Below are positions 16,182 through 25,769 of a stretch of 33,741 bases of DNA, piece after piece. The first letter of the stretch is position 1. Each line of letters begins with the position of its first letter. Position numbers and translations under genes: made by a program. This DNA comes from Selenomonadaceae bacterium (GTDB lineage Bacteria > Bacillota > Negativicutes > Selenomonadales > Selenomonadaceae). The notes beneath the pieces were generated by a model. It was not told where the DNA came from, did not search any database, and was given only the letters and a program-made list of their open reading frames with translations. The stretch lies in NCBI GenBank assembly GCA_017553205.1, contig JAFZMV010000145.1, positions 1 to 33,741 on the forward strand, given 5' to 3'.

Positions 16182-17431
16182 TTGCTTACTAATGCACCTA
16201 GAGGCACTAAAGATATTTTACCTGAACAAATTGAGAATTGGATTGAACTTGAAAATAAAATCCGCAGTGTTTGCAAAATTACGGTTATGAAGAAATCCGC
16301 ACTCCGATTTTTGAACATACCGAACTTTTTAAACGCGGAATAGGCGAGGGAACTGACGTTGTTGATAAAGAAATGTATACTTTCATCGACAAAGGCGAAC
16401 GCTCAATAACTCTGCGTCCTGAAAATACTGCGTCTGTTGTCCGTGCTTATCTTCAAAATAAACTTTATGCGGACGGCGGACTTGTAAAACTTTTTTATAT
16501 CGGTTCTATGTTCCGTTATGACAGACCGCAGGCGGGACGGCTTAGAGAGTTTCATCAATTCGGCGTTGAGGCACTCGGCGAAAAAAATCCTGCAGTTGAC
16601 GCGGAAATTATTTTGCTTGCTTGGGATTTTCTGAAAAGTCTTGGCTTGGAAGATTTGAAATTAAAAATAAATACTGTGGGCTGTCCTAAATGCCGACCGA
16701 TTTACAGGCAGAAACTTCAAGAATATTTTTCGGAATACAAGGACGAACTTTGCGGGGATTGTCAAAAAAGAATTGAAAAAAATCCTCTTCGACTTCTTGA
16801 CTGCAAAGTTGACGGCGAAAAACATTTTGTTGAGGACGCTCCGAAAATTGAAACCTGCCTTTGTGATGACTGCAGAGAACATTTTAATAAAGTTCAAAAA
16901 TTTTTGAAGGCGGCGAAAATTGATTTTGAAATTAATTCAAGACTTGTTCGCGGTCTGGATTATTACACAAAGACAGCTTTTGAAATTCAATATACTCCGC
17001 TCGGTTCACAATCTGCAGTCGCAGGCGGCGGAAGATACGACGGACTTGTTGAAGAAATCGGCGGAAATCCAACGCCCGGAATTGGTTTTGCAATGGGCAT
17101 TGAAAGAATTTTAATTGCTCTCGAAAAGCAAAATTTACTTCAACAGAAAAAAGTTTCTCCGAAAATTTTTATTGCTGCTCAAGGAGAATCGGCGGAAATT
17201 TATTCTTTTGAAATTTTAACCGAACTTAGAAGAAAAAATATTTTTGCCGAAACAGATTTTGCAAAAAGAAGTCTTAAAGCACAGATGAAACAGGCGGCAA
17301 AGTCGGGGGCAAAATTTGCACTGATTCTCGGAGAAGATGAAGTTAATTCTTCAACCGTGACAGTTAAAAATCTTGAAACTTCCGAACAAGAAAAAATTTC
17401 TCTGCAGGATTTTTTGACAAAATATTTGTAA
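16182..17431 (+). CDS. hisS: histidyl-tRNA synthetase, with a one-base frameshift near the N-terminus
   Basis: HisRS charges tRNA-His. The gene starts at TTG 16182 behind GAGGTGAG with the standard opening LTNAPRGTKDILPEQ. At 16275-16278 (TGC AAAA TT) the frame breaks: the family sequence continues as NYGYEEIRTPIFEHTELF in another frame through to 17431. One extra A in this run would join the two as a 416-residue protein of normal length. Downstream, all class II features are intact: motif 2 (MFRYDRPQAGRLREFHQFG), the histidine-specific RGLDYYTKTAFEI, motif 3 (GFAMGIERI) and the anticodon-binding domain (about 320-416). As hisS is normally essential, an indel error in the sequence is likelier than true loss. 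nagA follows 13 bp later. Confidence 0.93.
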
Positions 17432-17444
17432 TGAGGTTTTTTTA

Positions 17445-18596
17445 ATGAAAACTATAACGAACGGTAAATTTATTCTTCCCGATGAAAAGGGAAATTTTTT
17501 TATAGCAGAAAATTTTTCCGTGACTTTCGACGAGAAAATTTTAAAAATTTCTTTTTCGGAAAAAGATGACGAAATTATTGACGCGGAAAATTGTTTTGTT
17601 GCTCCGGGTTTTATCAATATTCATATTCATGGCTGTGACGGCTGTGACGTTATGGACTCAAATTCTGAATCTCTTGAAAAAATTTGTAAATTTCTTCCGT
17701 CAAGCGGCGTTACAAGTTTTTTGCCGACGACTATGACCATGAAAATTCCTGAAATTAAATCTGCTCTGGAAAATATCCGCAACAATCAAAAAAGTTTTCA
17801 AGGCTCCAAAATTCTCGGTGTAAATCTTGAAGGTCCTTTTATAAGCAAAAAATTTCACGGTTCACACAATCCTGAAAATATTATTCCCCCAGATTTTGAA
17901 ATTTTTTCTGACTTTGCGGACATTATAAAAATTATTACTTTTGCTCCCGAAGAACTCGAAGATTTTAGTTTTGTCGATAAGTGCCGCGAAAAAAATATTA
18001 TTTGCTCGATCGGTCACAGTGCCGCCGATTATGAAACGGCAAAAAAATTTATTGAACACGGTGCAGACCACATCACGCATTTATTTAACGCCCAGACAGG
18101 ACTTCATCACAGAAAGCCCGGGATTGTCGGTGCGGCTTTTGAAACAAATTCAACGGTTGAACTTATTGCCGATAATGTTCATACTTCTCCGACTGCTCAA
18201 AGAATTGTTTGGAAAATGAAACCGCACGACAAAATTATTTTAATAACTGATTCTTTCAGAGCATGCGGACTTGGTGACGGTGAAAGCGAAATCGGCGGAC
18301 AAAAAGTTTTTGTCAAAAAAAATATTGCAACACTGGATGACGGAACTATCGCCGCAAGCGTTGCAAAAATGAATGAAGTTGTTAAAAAATTTTTTGAAAA
18401 TACTCAAGCAAGTTTAACCGAAACTGTTGAACTTGTTACGAAAAATCCCGCCAAAAGATTAAATCTTTATAACGAAATCGGTTCTATTGAAGTTGGAAAA
18501 TCTGCGGACTTTGTAATTTTCGACGAAAATTTTAATATCAGAAAAACAATTATCGACGGAAAAATTTTTAACAATATTGATGATCGCAATGAATAG
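17445..18596 (+). CDS. nagA: N-acetylglucosamine-6-phosphate deacetylase
   Basis: NagA removes acetate from GlcNAc-6-phosphate, giving glucosamine-6-phosphate for glycolysis or wall synthesis. The 383 residues have the amidohydrolase fold: the metal-binding HIHG (in INIHIHGCDG, near 60-68), LEGPFI with the ligand Glu, GHSAADYE, HLFNAQTGLHHR, LIADNVHT, and the catalytic Asp in ITDSFRACGLGDG. It starts at ATG 17445 behind GAGG, 13 bp after hisS, so it is probably the last gene of that transcript. Neither nagB nor a PTS transporter is in the window. Its last 29 bases overlap, tail to tail, the end of the CDF transporter gene on the other strand. Confidence 0.95.
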   Translation: MKTITNGKFILPDEKGNFFIAENFSVTFDEKILKISFSEKDDEIIDAENCFVAPGFINIHIHGCDGCDVMDSNSESLEKICKFLPSSGVTSFLPTTMTMKIPEIKSALENIRNNQKSFQGSKILGVNLEGPFISKKFHGSHNPENIIPPDFEIFSDFADIIKIITFAPEELEDFSFVDKCREKNIICSIGHSAADYETAKKFIEHGADHITHLFNAQTGLHHRKPGIVGAAFETNSTVELIADNVHTSPTAQRIVWKMKPHDKIILITDSFRACGLGDGESEIGGQKVFVKKNIATLDDGTIAASVAKMNEVVKKFFENTQASLTETVELVTKNPAKRLNLYNEIGSIEVGKSADFVIFDENFNIRKTIIDGKIFNNIDDRNE

Positions 18597-19695
18597 AAGC
18601 TCGATAATTCGGATAAAGTTTCATAAGTTTTTTTAAGAATTCTTTGCGAATTTCTCTATCTGACAAGGAAAATTTTTCGGGAACGGTGACATCAAAAATC
18701 AATTTTTTTCCGGACTTGTAAGGCACAACACGAAAATCATGCAAAGTTAAATTTTCATCAATCGACGACAAAATTTTTTTCGACTGACTAATTAAATTAT
18801 CAAATTCTTCGTCGTCGGTGACTGTCGGATCTGCGTGAATCGTCACGAAAATTTTAAATTCATTTTGTAAACGCCGCTCCAATTTGTCGGCAATGTCATG
18901 AGCGTCCAAAAAATTCATGTCCGCAGAAATTTCAATGTGCATCGACACAAAAATTTTTTTCTCGCCGTAGCTGTGAATAATAATGTCATGGACTCCCAAA
19001 ATTTCAGGAGTTTCCATGACAATTTTTTTTATATTCGCAATAAGTTCTGACGAAGGACTTTCACCAAGCAGAGGGGTTAGAATATTTTTGAAAGTGTCCC
19101 AGCCTCCGTACAAAATTAAAATTGAAACGAAAGCCCCCGCAATTCCGTCAATATTCACGGAAAAATTTTTATAAACTACTACTGAAACAATTACCGCCAA
19201 AGTTGCAATACAATCACTGAAACTGTCAACGGCGGCAGTTTTAATTGTTTCGGAATTTATTTTTTTGCCCGCGTACCTGTAAAAAAATCCCAGAAAAATT
19301 TTCGCCGCAACAGAAATTATCAAAATAATTATCGTGAAATTATCAATCGTCAAAATTTCCGGCTCAATAATTTTTTTCACGGAATTTGTAAAAAATTCCA
19401 GCCCAACAAAAATCATGGCGGCAGAAATAAAAAATCCCGCCAAATATTCTGCACGACCATGACCGAAAGGGTGTTCAACGTCGGCAGGTTTTGCGGCGGC
19501 TTTAAAACCGATTAACATGACAATCGAACTGCCCGCGTCAGAAAAATTATTCAGAGCGTCGGCAATAATCGAAACTGCCCCGCTGTAAATTCCAATAAAA
19601 ATTTTCACGGCGGACAAAATTAAATTTACAACAATTCCGACAAGCCCCGTAAAAATTCCGAACCCTTCACGAGTTCTAAAAATTTTTAAATCCAT
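18568..19695 (-). CDS. cation diffusion facilitator (CDF) family divalent-metal exporter
   Basis: CDF proteins exchange zinc, manganese, iron or cobalt for protons across the inner membrane. The 375-residue protein has about six hydrophobic helices in its first 210 residues. The first metal-site half is IADALNNFSDAGSS in helix 2, HPFGHGRAEY marks the loop after it, and the helix 5 half is AAVDSFSDC. The cytoplasmic domain follows (about 215-300, with HDIIIHSYGEKKIFVSMHIE), then a further C-terminal extension. The first site contains Asn and Asp around the usual aspartates, which leaves the metal unclear. ATG directly follows the speE stop with no gap. The 3' end overlaps nagA on the other strand, leaving no room for a terminator. 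Confidence 0.93.
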   Translation of the reverse strand: MDLKIFRTREGFGIFTGLVGIVVNLILSAVKIFIGIYSGAVSIIADALNNFSDAGSSIVMLIGFKAAAKPADVEHPFGHGRAEYLAGFFISAAMIFVGLEFFTNSVKKIIEPEILTIDNFTIIILIISVAAKIFLGFFYRYAGKKINSETIKTAAVDSFSDCIATLAVIVSVVVYKNFSVNIDGIAGAFVSILILYGGWDTFKNILTPLLGESPSSELIANIKKIVMETPEILGVHDIIIHSYGEKKIFVSMHIEISADMNFLDAHDIADKLERRLQNEFKIFVTIHADPTVTDDEEFDNLISQSKKILSSIDENLTLHDFRVVPYKSGKKLIFDVTVPEKFSLSDREIRKEFLKKLMKLYPNYRASIHCDHQYC

Positions 19696-20553
19696 TTAAT
19701 TTTTTTCGACTTCCAGCAAAAGTTTTTCAACATAAGTCGGAAGATAAAACGCACCTCGGTGAACTTTTGTATTGTAGTATTTCGATTGCAAATTTAAATT
19801 TTCCCACTTCTTAAAATCTACATCATTAGTCGGATAAAATTTTTTCGACGCAAAACCAAAAAGCCAATGCCCTGAAGGATAAGTCGGAATGTGAACTTGA
19901 TAAACTCGACTTATCGGGAATGAACTCAAAATTCTTTTATGTGCCTTCTGCATGGCAATCGCATCTTTTTTATAATACGGATTTTCATGTTGATTAACCA
20001 TAATTCCGTCTTCTCTCAGAGCATTACAACAGCCGCCATAAAATTCCCGCGTAAAAAGTCCTTCAACAGGTCCGTACGGATCAGTTGAATCAACAATAAT
20101 CAAATCATATTTATTTTCACAACGACGGACAAATTTTAAACCGTCCTCAAAAATAATTTCTACACGCGGATTATCAAGACAACTTGCAGTCTGCGGAATA
20201 AATTTTTTGCATGCACGGACAATAGTTTCGTCCTGCTCAACCAAATCAATTTTTTCAATCGTTTCATATTTCAAAAGTTCGCGAGCAGTTCCTCCGTCTC
20301 CGCCTCCTACAAGCAAAACTTTTTTTATATTCGGATTAACGCACATCGGTACATGAGAAATCATTTCATGATAAATAAATTCGTCTTTTTCGGTAAGCAT
20401 AATTTGACCGTCCAAAACTAAAATTCTGCCAAACTCCGCCGACTCAAAAATATCAACTCTCTGAATTTCGCTGACTTCGCTGAAAAGTTGTTTTTCAACT
20501 TTAATAGAAAATCTTACATTTGGTGTGTGATGTTCAGTAAACCATAAATCCAT
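19696..20553 (-). CDS. speE: spermidine synthase (polyamine aminopropyltransferase)
   Basis: SpeE transfers an aminopropyl group from decarboxylated SAM to putrescine. The 285 residues contain the N-terminal strand domain with the substrate-gating FIYHEMISHVPM, the nucleotide-binding LLVGGGDGGTARE, the ligand acid in LVEQDETIVRACKK, EDGLKFV and the catalytic VDSTDPYGP. The chosen start is ATG 20551-20553, preceded by GAAGGAAAAA, giving the typical MDLWFTEHHTPN opening. The frame is open for 11 further codons upstream without a better signal. It lies between aroC and the CDF gene on one transcript, and a polyamine importer operon lies 4 kb upstream. No speD, the source of decarboxylated SAM, is in the window. 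Confidence 0.96.
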   Translation of the reverse strand: MDLWFTEHHTPNVRFSIKVEKQLFSEVSEIQRVDIFESAEFGRILVLDGQIMLTEKDEFIYHEMISHVPMCVNPNIKKVLLVGGGDGGTARELLKYETIEKIDLVEQDETIVRACKKFIPQTASCLDNPRVEIIFEDGLKFVRRCENKYDLIIVDSTDPYGPVEGLFTREFYGGCCNALREDGIMVNQHENPYYKKDAIAMQKAHKRILSSFPISRVYQVHIPTYPSGHWLFGFASKKFYPTNDVDFKKWENLNLQSKYYNTKVHRGAFYLPTYVEKLLLEVEKN

Positions 20554-20592
20554 TTTTTTCCTTCTTTCTGAAACCAACTTTAACACTTGTAT

Positions 20593-21675
20593 TTACAAGT
20601 TCTTAATTCTTTCGCGATAACTTTTTAAACTTTGTAGGGTATCGCAAAGAGCATCGCCACCGAATTTTTCCGCAACCGCGTCCGCCATTATAATTGCTGC
20701 CATTGCCTCTCCGACAACAGCCGCCGCCCAAATTGCACAAGTGTCGCTGCGTTCTTTGCTTGCAGAAGTTTTTTCAAGCGTTTTAATGTCAACAGTTTGC
20801 AAAGGTTTCATCAAAGTAGGAATCGGTTTCATAGCCGCCCGAATTATAATCGGTTCACCATTAGTCATTCCGCCTTCAATTCCTCCCGCACGATTAGTTT
20901 TGCGGAAAATTTTTTTATTCTCGTCGATAAAAATTTCGTCGTGAACTTCAGAGCCGAATTTTTTTGCATTTTCCCAGCCGTCACCAATTTCCACAGCTTT
21001 TACAGCTTGAATGGACATAAACGCCGCAGAAATTTTTGCGTCAATTTTTTTGTCCCACTGAATATGACTTCCAAGACCTGTGGGAACTCCGAAAATTTTT
21101 ACTTCAAAAATTCCTCCGACTGTATCGCCGTTACTTTTTGCCGAGTCAATTTTATTTTTAATTTCATCTTCTCCACTGACTCCGCCGACGCTCAAAACTT
21201 CACTTGAAATTTTTATTCCGCACTCATTCAAAAAAATTTTGCATAAAGCACCCGCCGCCACTCTCATAGTGGTTTCTCTTGCACTTGATCTCTCTAAAAT
21301 ATCTCTGACATCATCGCGGGCATATTTCAAAACTCCCGTTAAATCAGCATGACCGGGACGGGCATTTGTAACTTTTTCACCAAAAGGCTGACCTTCCGCA
21401 CTCATTTTTTCCTGCCAGTTTTCCCAATCTCGATTTTTTACAAGCAAAGTTATCGGACTGCCAAGAGTTTCGCCGAAACGAATTCCCGAACCAAAAATAA
21501 TTTTATCCGACTCAATTTTCATTCGACCGCCACGACCATAACCGCCCTGCCGTCGTTTTAATTCTTCATTGACAAATTCGCTTGAAACTTTTAAACCTGC
21601 GGGAAGTCCTTCCAAAATACATGTCAAAATTTTTCCATGACTTTCTCCGCTTGAAATAAATCTTATTCCGCTCAA
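20593..21675 (-). CDS. aroC: chorismate synthase
   Basis: AroC makes chorismate from EPSP, the last shared step of aromatic amino-acid synthesis, using reduced FMN. The 360-residue protein shows all three family signatures: SSGESHG at the N-terminus with RRQGGYGRGGRM near 42-53, ARPGHADL with the RSSARETTMRVAAGA block, and RAGGIEGGMTNGEPI followed by SDTCAIWAAAVVGEAM. The start is TTG 21673-21675 directly downstream of GGGAGGA; a GTG at 21690 would include that site. It is 23 bp after the hybrid kinase stop and 39 bp before speE, so it appears to be the second gene of a four-gene transcript. It is isolated from other aro genes. Confidence 0.97.
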   Translation of the reverse strand: MSGIRFISSGESHGKILTCILEGLPAGLKVSSEFVNEELKRRQGGYGRGGRMKIESDKIIFGSGIRFGETLGSPITLLVKNRDWENWQEKMSAEGQPFGEKVTNARPGHADLTGVLKYARDDVRDILERSSARETTMRVAAGALCKIFLNECGIKISSEVLSVGGVSGEDEIKNKIDSAKSNGDTVGGIFEVKIFGVPTGLGSHIQWDKKIDAKISAAFMSIQAVKAVEIGDGWENAKKFGSEVHDEIFIDENKKIFRKTNRAGGIEGGMTNGEPIIIRAAMKPIPTLMKPLQTVDIKTLEKTSASKERSDTCAIWAAAVVGEAMAAIIMADAVAEKFGGDALCDTLQSLKSYRERIKNL

Positions 21676-21698
21676 AAAAATTCCTCCCACAAAAAATT

Positions 21699-24482
21699 TT
21701 AATCGACAAGAGATTTAATTTTTTCCCAGTCCAAATTTGCCGCCGCGTCTTTCAGCTCAATAAATTTTTCTTCGTCTTGATCTGGTAACTGATAATCTTC
21801 AAGCGACTGCAGAACAAAAATTAAGCTGTCATAATCAAAACTTGCAGAAATTTCTTTGAGAGTTGAATACGCTTCTGCAAGTTCATCAGCCGCAATTAAA
21901 GGTTTGCTCCCGCTACTAGTTTTTTGTTCAATGAGCGGTGAAAGTTTTTCCGCATAAGATTTATAAAGATTCAAAAGAAACGGCGTAAAAGTTTTTATCT
22001 CGTCAATATATCCTGAATTTCCTGCATCTTCCAAACGTTTAGCCTTGTCGCTGAGTTCTTCCGCTCCCACAACTTTTGCGGTTGACTTTAACGCATGAAC
22101 TTTCGTTGTATAATTTTTCCAGTCTTCATTTTTAAAATATCTTTCAATTTCTGCCGAGCCTGAATTTACCGCCTCCGCAAAAACCTTCAGCACGTCAATA
22201 TAAGATTCAACTCCCCCGCAATGTTCAATTCCCGCCGTAATATTTAAACCTTCGACAGAATTTAACCAGTCGGGCAGGTTTTCGGATTCAGAAATTTTTT
22301 CTTTGGAAACTTTTTCGTCGGGATCATCTTCGGGAGTTTTTATAAGTTCTGGCGGAAGATATTTTACAATCAAATTTTCCAACGCCACAGAATTTATCGG
22401 CTTTGTAAGATAGTCGCTGAAACCCGCCTCAATATATTTTTCTCTTGCTCCCGAAATTGCATTTGCCGTCAAAGAAATTACGGGAGTTTTTAAATTTTTG
22501 TTGCCGACTAAAGTTTTCATCTTCTTCAGAGTTTCAATTCCGTCAATACCGGGCATGCGGTGATCCAAGAAAATAATATCGTATTTTTTTTCTGCGGCAA
22601 GTTTTAAACAGATGTAGCCGTTTTCAGCTGTATCAATTTTAATTTTCGTTTGTTTAAGTAAACTTTTTATAACAGTCAAATTCATCGCGGTATCATCGAC
22701 TACCAAAATTTTTGCGTCAGGTGCGAAAAGTTTTTCATGATATTCTTCGTGCTGTGAAATGGATTTTTTGAAAGCATCAACGAAATTTCCGAGCGGTTCA
22801 CTGTTGACAACTTTTTGAGCAACGTCAAAAGAAAATCTCGAGCCTTCACCGTAAACGCTGGAAACTTCTAACTTACTGTCCATCATTCTCAAAAGCTGCT
22901 GAGTAATATTCATTCCCAAGCCTGTACCTTCGATAGTTCTGTTGCGTTTTTCTTCGATTCGTTCAAAAGCACTGAAAAGTTTTGGAATATCTTCTTTTTT
23001 GATTCCGATTCCCGTATCGGCAATACTGATTTTCAAAAAAATATTTTCTTCGTCACATTTTGAAAAATTTACGCTTAAAGTCACGCTGCCTTTTTCGGTG
23101 TACTTGACAGCATTAGTCAAAATATTTGTGATAACCTGTTTAATTCTGATTTCATCGCCGAAAAGTATGCTGGGAAGATTTTCATCAGCGTTGACAATCA
23201 ACTGAAGATTTTTTTTGTTTGCACGAGGTTTAATCATATTAACCAAATCATTTAAAAGCGAGCAGACAGAATATTCAACTTTAATGATTTCCATTTTGCC
23301 CGCTTCAATTTTTGAAAAGTCCAAAATATCATTGACAATTCCGAGAAGATTATTTCCCGCATGCCGAAGATTTTCCGCATATTCCAAAATATTATTGTCT
23401 TTAGATTCGCGAAGAATCATTTCGTCCATTCCCAAAATTGCATTTATCGGAGTACGAATTTCATGACTCATATTTGAAAGAAAATCGCTTTTCGTCTGAT
23501 TAGCTTTAACGGCAAGCATTTTTTCATGTAGCAACTGTTGATTTTCGCGGGTTTTAAAAAGAGTACGTCCGCCCATGATTAAAAGCAGAATTACAAGACC
23601 AAAAACGGCAAGCATGACAATATAAATCGCATCTACTCCGACAGCTACAGACTCCCAAGGAACAAAACCGGAAATAGCAAAATTATATTCATATGAAACA
23701 ACTGCCCCGTACAAAAAATAATGTTTTCCATGAAATTCATAAAAAACCGCTCCCGCGTCATTTATTCCCTCAAAATTTCCCGTAAGTGCATAATTCATTT
23801 TTTGACCGAGTTTTTGCCAGCCTTCACTCAAATCGGGGTGCATGATTTCTGTTTGTTCCACTCCGTCGGCTATAATTGCCCAGTCGTTTATACTGTTCAG
23901 CAAAACAACAGTGCCGTCGCCGTTGTAACTCATAGTGCTGAATCTGTTCCGCACAAAATCATCTTCATAATAATTGTATAAAACATAATTCACGCCGTCC
24001 ATATAAACCGGAGTAGCGAACATTAAGCCAACATTTTTGATATATCTGATTAGGGGTTTTCCTTGAAAAGCATCTTCCGCTACCCAAAAAATTTCAGACG
24101 GTGGAACCTGACCTGCAAGAGCCGTACCGTTAGGGCGAAGTACTCCGGCATGCCTTCCTTCAATAATCTCCATGATTTGTATCAATTCTTTTGGGACAGT
24201 CTCCCCGCGTTCGATTGAACGGGCTTGACTTTGCAGACGCATTAACTCAAATTCAAACTGCTTATTCAATTCGTAAGCAATAGTTTTTGAACTTTTCGCG
24301 ACGGACTCTTCCAGAGCCTCATTTAACTGATTTGTTATTTGACAATAAGCAAAATAAATCACCGCCATGACAAAAAAAGTCACGCCGATAAATTCAGCAA
24401 TTACTTGCACAGATAATTCAAAATCAATCCAATTATTCAGGCGTATTTTATTTAATTTCTGCTCTTCGCTCTGATTATCCAT
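21699..24482 (-). CDS. membrane hybrid sensor histidine kinase with receiver and Hpt domains
   Basis: The 927-residue protein combines four signalling parts. Transmembrane helix 1 is at about 25-48, an extracytoplasmic sensor of about 235 residues follows (probably Cache-like, an inference from size and layout), and transmembrane helix 2 is at about 285-305. The dimerisation/phosphoacceptor domain has FLSNMSHEIRTP with His340. The ATPase domain shows TNAVKYT, ADTGIGI and EGTGLGMN. A receiver domain has VVDD near 595 and Asp640 in LDHRMPG. A C-terminal Hpt domain has His796 in KVHALKSTAKVVG. The chain therefore carries a full His-Asp-His relay and needs only an outside response regulator, which is not nearby. 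The start is ATG 24480-24482 behind GGAG. aroC follows 23 bp later, an odd partner. Confidence 0.95.
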   Translation of the reverse strand: MDNQSEEQKLNKIRLNNWIDFELSVQVIAEFIGVTFFVMAVIYFAYCQITNQLNEALEESVAKSSKTIAYELNKQFEFELMRLQSQARSIERGETVPKELIQIMEIIEGRHAGVLRPNGTALAGQVPPSEIFWVAEDAFQGKPLIRYIKNVGLMFATPVYMDGVNYVLYNYYEDDFVRNRFSTMSYNGDGTVVLLNSINDWAIIADGVEQTEIMHPDLSEGWQKLGQKMNYALTGNFEGINDAGAVFYEFHGKHYFLYGAVVSYEYNFAISGFVPWESVAVGVDAIYIVMLAVFGLVILLLIMGGRTLFKTRENQQLLHEKMLAVKANQTKSDFLSNMSHEIRTPINAILGMDEMILRESKDNNILEYAENLRHAGNNLLGIVNDILDFSKIEAGKMEIIKVEYSVCSLLNDLVNMIKPRANKKNLQLIVNADENLPSILFGDEIRIKQVITNILTNAVKYTEKGSVTLSVNFSKCDEENIFLKISIADTGIGIKKEDIPKLFSAFERIEEKRNRTIEGTGLGMNITQQLLRMMDSKLEVSSVYGEGSRFSFDVAQKVVNSEPLGNFVDAFKKSISQHEEYHEKLFAPDAKILVVDDTAMNLTVIKSLLKQTKIKIDTAENGYICLKLAAEKKYDIIFLDHRMPGIDGIETLKKMKTLVGNKNLKTPVISLTANAISGAREKYIEAGFSDYLTKPINSVALENLIVKYLPPELIKTPEDDPDEKVSKEKISESENLPDWLNSVEGLNITAGIEHCGGVESYIDVLKVFAEAVNSGSAEIERYFKNEDWKNYTTKVHALKSTAKVVGAEELSDKAKRLEDAGNSGYIDEIKTFTPFLLNLYKSYAEKLSPLIEQKTSSGSKPLIAADELAEAYSTLKEISASFDYDSLIFVLQSLEDYQLPDQDEEKFIELKDAAANLDWEKIKSLVD

Positions 24483-24540
24483 CGCAGTCACTCCAATAAT
24501 AAGTGAAAAAATTTTTCAAGACAGAATATTATAAAACTAA

Positions 24541-24577
24541 AAGGTGGAAAGTTTATGAGTAATTTACTTTCCACCTT
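24541..24577 (-). terminator. strong hairpin terminator after potD
   Basis: A perfect 12-bp stem (AAGGTGGAAAGT at 24541-24552 with ACTTTCCACCTT at 24566-24577) encloses a 13-base loop. On the minus strand it lies 27 bases past the potD stop and is followed by a T-rich tract (TTTTAGTTTTAT). It would end the pot operon ahead of the hybrid kinase gene. Confidence 0.8.
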
Positions 24578-24603
24578 CAAAATTTTTAATTGTTCACTTT
24601 TTT

Positions 24604-25683
24604 TTAATCTACTTTGACCTGCATCCAAAGTCTGTTGTAGTTTTTGTCTATTTCGTTACCGAGATATTTATAAGTTTCTTGATTTTTATAAACTTCGGGA
24701 TTGGGGAAAGCAACAGGAGAATTTTTAAACTCTTCATTTTGTTCAAGTTCATAAACTCCGGTGTTAGGAGTGGAATAGCCGAGATAATCGAAATTTATAA
24801 CGGCAATGTCCGGGCGGCACATGAAATCAATAAATTTGTACGCATTTTCAACATTTTCCGCGTCCTTTGTAATAACCCAACCGTCAATCCAGAAATTTGT
24901 TCCTTCTTTCGGTACAACAAAATTCATGTTGGGATTGGCATTCATAATCATGAGAGCCTCGCCTGAAAATATAACTCCGAGAGATGCCTCACCGGAAATG
25001 AGTTTGTCTTTTGCCTCGTCAATAACATAAGCCTGTACCAAAGGTTTCTGCTTAATGAGCATATCTCTTGCTTGTTCCAGATATTTTTCGTTGGTTTCAT
25101 TTATACTGCGTCCCATAATTTTCAGCGGAATCATCAAAGCATCACGGGCAGAATCCTGCATTAAAATTTTGTCTTTGTATTTTTCATCCCAAAGAATTGT
25201 CCAGCTGTCAACAGGTTCGGTTACAACATTTTTATCGTAAATTATGCCGACAGTTCCCCAGCAGTACGGAACAGCATAATAATTTCCGGGATCAAATGAT
25301 TCTGCCTGTGCAAAAAAATCTTTGCCGATATATTTTTTTGCGTTGGGAAGTTTTTCCATGTCAATAGGCTGTAAAAGTTTATTGTTAATCATTTTTTGAA
25401 TCATATAATCTGAAGGGCAAATTACATCATAATGAACGGCACCTTCTACAACTCTCGGATACATATTTTCATTCGTGTCAAATTCGTCCAAGACAACATG
25501 AATTCCCGTTTCTTTCTCAAACATTTCCAAAACTTTCGGATCGATATAATCTCCCCAGCTGTAAACGTAAACATTATTTTCATTTTTCGCGGAGTCTTTT
25601 CCCCCGCAGCCCGTCAAATTCAAACAAACCATCGCAGTCAATACGACAGTCAGTAAAAATTTAAAAATTTTTTTGCGTTTCAT
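24604..25683 (-). CDS. potD: spermidine/putrescine ABC transporter substrate-binding lipoprotein
   Basis: PotD-type proteins capture polyamines outside the membrane and deliver them to PotBC. The 359 residues begin with a lipoprotein signal peptide ending in the lipobox LTGC (Cys26), as expected for a Firmicute binding protein. The binding fold begins with NVYVYSWGDYIDP and carries the family blocks YDVICPSDYMI, YYAVPYCWGTVGIIYD and GSL-like EASLGVIFSGEA, ending with ETYKYLGNEIDKNYNRLW. Trp and acidic residues typical of polyamine pockets are present. ATG 25681-25683 lies behind GGAGGACG. It is the last pot gene and is separated from potC by a broken antitoxin-like gene. A strong terminator follows. 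Confidence 0.95.
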   Translation of the reverse strand: MKRKKIFKFLLTVVLTAMVCLNLTGCGGKDSAKNENNVYVYSWGDYIDPKVLEMFEKETGIHVVLDEFDTNENMYPRVVEGAVHYDVICPSDYMIQKMINNKLLQPIDMEKLPNAKKYIGKDFFAQAESFDPGNYYAVPYCWGTVGIIYDKNVVTEPVDSWTILWDEKYKDKILMQDSARDALMIPLKIMGRSINETNEKYLEQARDMLIKQKPLVQAYVIDEAKDKLISGEASLGVIFSGEALMIMNANPNMNFVVPKEGTNFWIDGWVITKDAENVENAYKFIDFMCRPDIAVINFDYLGYSTPNTGVYELEQNEEFKNSPVAFPNPEVYKNQETYKYLGNEIDKNYNRLWMQVKVD

Positions 25684-25769
25684 TATAAAACGTCCTCCTT
25701 ATTATTCTTCGTAGTGTCCTTTACAGGATTTTACTTCTATAAAATTTTTCGCCTTAATTAAAAGCAGTA

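Noticed and set aside
16270-16285. Programmed -1 frameshifting in hisS
   Set aside because: The local sequence TGC AAA ATT is not a canonical slippery heptamer and I see no strong downstream stem; an indel error is simpler.
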